DNA from: CBDCWQ01 sp965223435
Lineage (GTDB): Bacteria; Myxococcota; Kuafuiibacteriia; Kuafuiibacteriales; Kuafuiibacteriaceae
Direction of reading: 5' to 3'
Length of the DNA: 64,000 nt
Assembly: GCA_965223435.1 (NCBI GenBank)
Contig: CBDCWQ010000023.1
Coordinates: 682,001 to 746,000 of the forward strand
Shown here: in pieces, positions 61,397-64,000 of the stretch
Layout of the letters: every line of letters begins with the position of its first letter
How positions within the stretch are numbered: position 1 is the first letter of the stretch
Program-made: the position numbers and the translations under genes
Notes under the pieces: model-generated
The model's database searches: none
What the model saw: only the letters and a program-made list of their open reading frames with translations
Told to the model about the DNA's origin: nothing

Positions 61397-61526
61397 CGGG
61401 CCTCGGGTCCGCGGGTAGAGATGTCTGAAAAGCCATGGTGTTAATGGAAGGGCAAGTCGGTCCACGCACGGACGATGGGGAGGTCGGCGTTGCCAGTCTC
61501 TGGCGGTCTCCCAAGGACGGTTGGTC

Positions 61527-61901
61527 ATGAAACGTAGAATTGGGGACGACAACAAGCGGCGGCGCCTGCGACGGGCGCTGGCCATTCGAAAAAAAGTTGA
61601 AGGGGCTGCTTCGCGTCCGCGACTTACGGTTTTCAGAAGTGCGAAACATATTTACGCACAGCTTGTGGACGATCTCGCAGGACGAACATTGGCGGCCGCT
61701 TCTTCGCGTTCTTCGGCGCTTAAAACGGAGCTTCAAGGCCTGAAGAAGTCCGAAGTGGCTGAAAAAGTGGGTCAGAGGCTGGCCGAAACCGCAAAAAGCC
61801 AAGGAATCGAGCGGGTTGTTTTTGACCGCAAAGGGTTTGCATATCATGGGCGGATCGCCGCCCTTGCCAAGGGTGCCCGTGAGGGAGGACTCAAGTTTTA
61901 G
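61527..61901 (+). CDS. rplR: 50S ribosomal protein L18
   Basis: 124 residues. The ATG at 61527 has AAGGA nine bases upstream. RRLRRALAIRKKVEGAASRPRLTVFRSAKHIYAQLVDD, then GIERVVFDRKGFAYHGRIAAL and AKGAREGGLKF are diagnostic. It binds 5S rRNA with L5. The 130-base interval before it could hide an internal promoter, but none is clear. Confidence 0.98.
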   Translation: MKRRIGDDNKRRRLRRALAIRKKVEGAASRPRLTVFRSAKHIYAQLVDDLAGRTLAAASSRSSALKTELQGLKKSEVAEKVGQRLAETAKSQGIERVVFDRKGFAYHGRIAALAKGAREGGLKF

Positions 61902-61943
61902 GCCCGCGTAAGCGGCGTCCGACCTTGGGCGAAGGAAAGCAAG

Positions 61944-62492
61944 ATGCCACGACACGAAATCATCAACCCGAAGGAGCTTGAGCTCGTCGATAGGGTAATC
62001 CATATCAACCGGGTCGCAAAAGTGGTGAAGGGTGGCCGCCGATTCTCCTTCTCTGCGCTGGTGGTGGTTGGTGACGGCGAGGGCCACGTAGGGGTGGGAC
62101 TCGGCAAAGCCAATGAAGTTCCGGAAGCGATTCGAAAAGGGCGAGATCAGGCCGAAAAGAATTTGTTTCAAGTGCCGCTGATGGGGCGAACGATTCCTCA
62201 TGAGATCGTGGGGCGTTTTGGCGCAGGGAAAGTGGTGATGAGGCCGGCAGCGCCGGGGACCGGTGTGATCGCGGGTGGTCCGGTTCGCGCGGTTTTGGAG
62301 TCGGCGGGCATCCGTGATGTCCTCACCAAGTCATTCGGGACCCCGAACAAACACAACGTGGTCAATGCCGCGGTTCAGGGACTTAAAAGTCTGACTACGG
62401 TCAAAGAGCAATCCGGCCGCCGCGGGGTTTCGGCCGATGAGTTGAAACCGGTTCCCCTGAAGATTCAGGTGCCGACGGGTCTCAGCCAGTAG
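61944..62492 (+). CDS. rpsE: 30S ribosomal protein S5
   Basis: 182 residues: LVDRVIHINRVAKVVKGGRRFSFSALVVVGD, GHVGVGLGKANEVPEAIRKG, and AAPGTGVIAGGPVRAVLESAGI are the double-stranded RNA-binding and C-terminal signatures. It guards translational fidelity and the mRNA entry. A 42-base gap separates it from rplR. Confidence 0.98.
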   Translation: MPRHEIINPKELELVDRVIHINRVAKVVKGGRRFSFSALVVVGDGEGHVGVGLGKANEVPEAIRKGRDQAEKNLFQVPLMGRTIPHEIVGRFGAGKVVMRPAAPGTGVIAGGPVRAVLESAGIRDVLTKSFGTPNKHNVVNAAVQGLKSLTTVKEQSGRRGVSADELKPVPLKIQVPTGLSQ

Positions 62493-62513
62493 CATTTGGG
62501 GAGGGTTTGTCAG

Positions 62514-62762
62514 GTGCCAAGTTTGATCAAAGTGACGTTAAAGCGAGGGTTGAGCAAGTGTACCGACCGCCAGCTCGGGACCTTGCAGGGCCTTGGTTTA
62601 AGGAAGCGACAGCAGTCGAAGGTTCTCAAAGATACCGCACCGATTCGCGGCATGGTGCTGAAAGTACAGCATATGCTTGAGGTTGAGCGCTTTGACGGCG
62701 AAGACAGCCTTCGGGAAAGTGCCCGGCTGAACAAGCAGAGATCTGGCCAGCAAGACGGCTAG
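62514..62762 (+). CDS. rpmD: 50S ribosomal protein L30
   Basis: 82 residues from the GTG at 62514 (VPSLIKVTLKRGLSKCTDRQ). LQGLGLRKRQQSKVLKDTAPIRGMV is the family core. The protein extends about 20 residues past the usual end with EDSLRESARLNKQRSGQQDG, a polar tail. Confidence 0.94.
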   Translation: MPSLIKVTLKRGLSKCTDRQLGTLQGLGLRKRQQSKVLKDTAPIRGMVLKVQHMLEVERFDGEDSLRESARLNKQRSGQQDG

Positions 62763-62781
62763 GACCTAAGGGAGAAGGACC

Positions 62782-63309
62782 ATGAGCGGAGAGCTGAGTA
62801 GACTCCAAGCGCCCAAGGGGGCCAACCGACGCGGCAAGCACAAAGGTCGCGGCATGGGATCGGGCAACGGCAAAACAGCAGGCCGCGGCATGAAAGGGCA
62901 GAAGGCTCGAAAGTCTGGCCACGTTCGGCCGGGCTTTGAAGGCGGCCAAATGCCGATTCAGCGCCGCTTGCCTAAACGTGGTTTCAGAAACATTTTTGCC
63001 AAGGTTTTTGCCGAAGTTCGAGTAGATCAGCTGAATCAATTCGAGGCAGATTCGACGGTCGATCATGCCGAACTCAAACGTCACGGTCTGGCCAAGGGGC
63101 GGGTCGATGGCGTGAAAATCATCGGCAAGGGTGGTTTGTCCACCAAGGTGAGCGTGAAGGTGCATCGGATCAGCAAGGGCGCGCGCGAGACGATTGAAGG
63201 TTTGGGGGGCGCCGTCGAACTGATTCCCGACAAGCCGAAATGGGTTCGTCAGAACAGTCGCTTGGCTCGACGTCAAGCACAGAAGAGCGCCGGTGCGCCA
63301 CAATCCTGA
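62782..63309 (+). CDS. rplO: 50S ribosomal protein L15
   Basis: 175 residues, ATG at 62782 after GGGAGAAGGACC. GANRRGKHKGRGMGSGNGKTAGRGMKGQKAR is the extended loop that threads 23S rRNA, followed by RPGFEGGQMPIQRRLPKRGF. It is slightly longer than usual at the C-terminus (RLARRQAQKSAGAPQS). It lies 52 bases before secY. Confidence 0.98.
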   Translation: MSGELSRLQAPKGANRRGKHKGRGMGSGNGKTAGRGMKGQKARKSGHVRPGFEGGQMPIQRRLPKRGFRNIFAKVFAEVRVDQLNQFEADSTVDHAELKRHGLAKGRVDGVKIIGKGGLSTKVSVKVHRISKGARETIEGLGGAVELIPDKPKWVRQNSRLARRQAQKSAGAPQS

Positions 63310-63361
63310 GACGTCGTCTTCGAGACGATTCTGGCTCGGGGCAATGTAGGAAAGGGAGCCC

Positions 63362-64000
63362 ATGACCTCTTCGTTCGCAAACATTGGAAAGGTCCCAGAG
63401 CTTCGGCAGCGGATCCTGTTTACGTTGTTCATGCTGGCGATCTACCGGCTCGGAATCTTCATTACTGTTCCGGGCGTGAATCGTGGCTTGATGCAGCAAT
63501 TCATCGAGCAGCAGTCAGGCACGCTGTTCGGCATGTTCAACATGTTTGTTGGGGGGGCTCTAGAGCAAGCCTCCGTGTTCTCTTTGGGCATCATGCCGTA
63601 CATTTCCTCGAGCATTATTCTTCAGCTTCTCACGGTGGCGGTGCCTACGCTGGAGCGGCTGAGCAAAGAGGGAGAGCAGGGCCGCAAGAAGATTACCCAG
63701 TACACACGGTACGGAACCATTCTCCTTTCGGTGATCCAGGGGGTTGTCATCGCAGGCAATCTCGAGAGTGCAAACTATAACGGTCAGAGTGTGGTGATTG
63801 ACCCCGGCTTTGGGTTTCAGGTTCTGACGGTCCTCTCTTTGACAGCCGGTACCGCGTTCATCATGTGGCTCGGCGAGCAGATCACGGAACGCGGTATTGG
63901 CAATGGCATGTCTCTCATCATCATGGCGGGGATTGTTGCGGGCCTGCCTGCAGGGGTTTATCGGACGCTGCAGCTGGCCAGCCAAGAAATTATTCAGCCG
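63362..64000 (+). CDS. secY: preprotein translocase subunit SecY (partial, cut by window end)
   Basis: The ATG at 63362 has AAAGGGAG upstream. The frame is open to the last base, giving 213 residues of an expected 430-450. It shows ELRQRILFTLFMLAIYRLG (first helix), the plug-region GGALEQASVFSLGIMPYISSSII, and LGEQITERGIGNGMSLIIMAGI, all SecY hallmarks. It forms the protein-conducting channel and closes the spc part of the operon as usual. The rest lies beyond the window. Confidence 0.97.
   Translation, partial: MTSSFANIGKVPELRQRILFTLFMLAIYRLGIFITVPGVNRGLMQQFIEQQSGTLFGMFNMFVGGALEQASVFSLGIMPYISSSIILQLLTVAVPTLERLSKEGEQGRKKITQYTRYGTILLSVIQGVVIAGNLESANYNGQSVVIDPGFGFQVLTVLSLTAGTAFIMWLGEQITERGIGNGMSLIIMAGIVAGLPAGVYRTLQLASQEIIQP

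Overview
The window is bacterial, moderately GC-rich, and looks like a member of the Myxococcota or a related deltaproteobacterial lineage. This is an inference from gene content: Hanks-type Ser/Thr kinases with variant catalytic loops, roadblock/LC7 proteins, HSP90-like GHKL ATPases, very large exported proteins, and an EF-Tu whose switch I lacks the usual RGITI sequence. No species can be named from the sequence alone.

Region 1 (1-25.8 kb, minus strand) holds two giant exported paralogues in tandem. Copy 1 (9583 down to beyond position 1) and copy 2 (23762 down to 9845) share signal peptide, 'GWNLV' domain, Ig-like repeats, a BNR/sialidase-like propeller and a long alpha-helical (six-hairpin-like) region. 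They then diverge completely at their C-termini. The copy 2 tail contains ADP-ribosyltransferase-like (ART) and ParB-like folds, including two back-to-back ParB-ART-ParB units. Most ART copies have lost the catalytic Glu and one keeps QxE. Upstream lies a secreted, membrane-anchored helical-repeat protein. Each giant gene carries one frame break.

Region 2 (25.9-31.8 kb, plus strand) encodes a lipoprotein, a membrane-anchored Ser/Thr kinase, and a long HSP90-like protein that appears as three pieces because of two frame breaks. When joined, it contains two copies of a GHKL ATPase plus metallopeptidase-like module. Only the second copy keeps HExxH.

Region 3 (31.9-49.0 kb) holds the respiratory complex I genes nuoGHI and nuoMN, separated by about 10.6 kb. 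Between them lie a 2-hydroxyacid dehydrogenase, an outer-membrane porin, a co-directional signalling set (two roadblock proteins, a kinase-ATPase fusion, a heme-type HAMP sensor, an exported NBR1/FW-domain protein) and an RlmM-like rRNA methyltransferase. nuoA-F, J, K and L are not in the window.

Region 4 (49.1-64.0 kb) has an orphan PqqD-like gene, then the fused str-S10-spc ribosomal superoperon: rpsL-rpsG-fusA-tuf-rpsJ-rplD-rplW-rplB-rpsS-rplV-rpsC-rplP-rpmC-rpsQ-rplN-rplX-rplE-rpsN-rpsH-rplF-rplR-rpsE-rpmD-rplO-secY (cut by the window end). rplC (L3), normally between rpsJ and rplD, is missing.

Four frame breaks in the window are all repaired by removing one base from a short homopolymer. 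They must be checked against reads before any of these genes is called broken.
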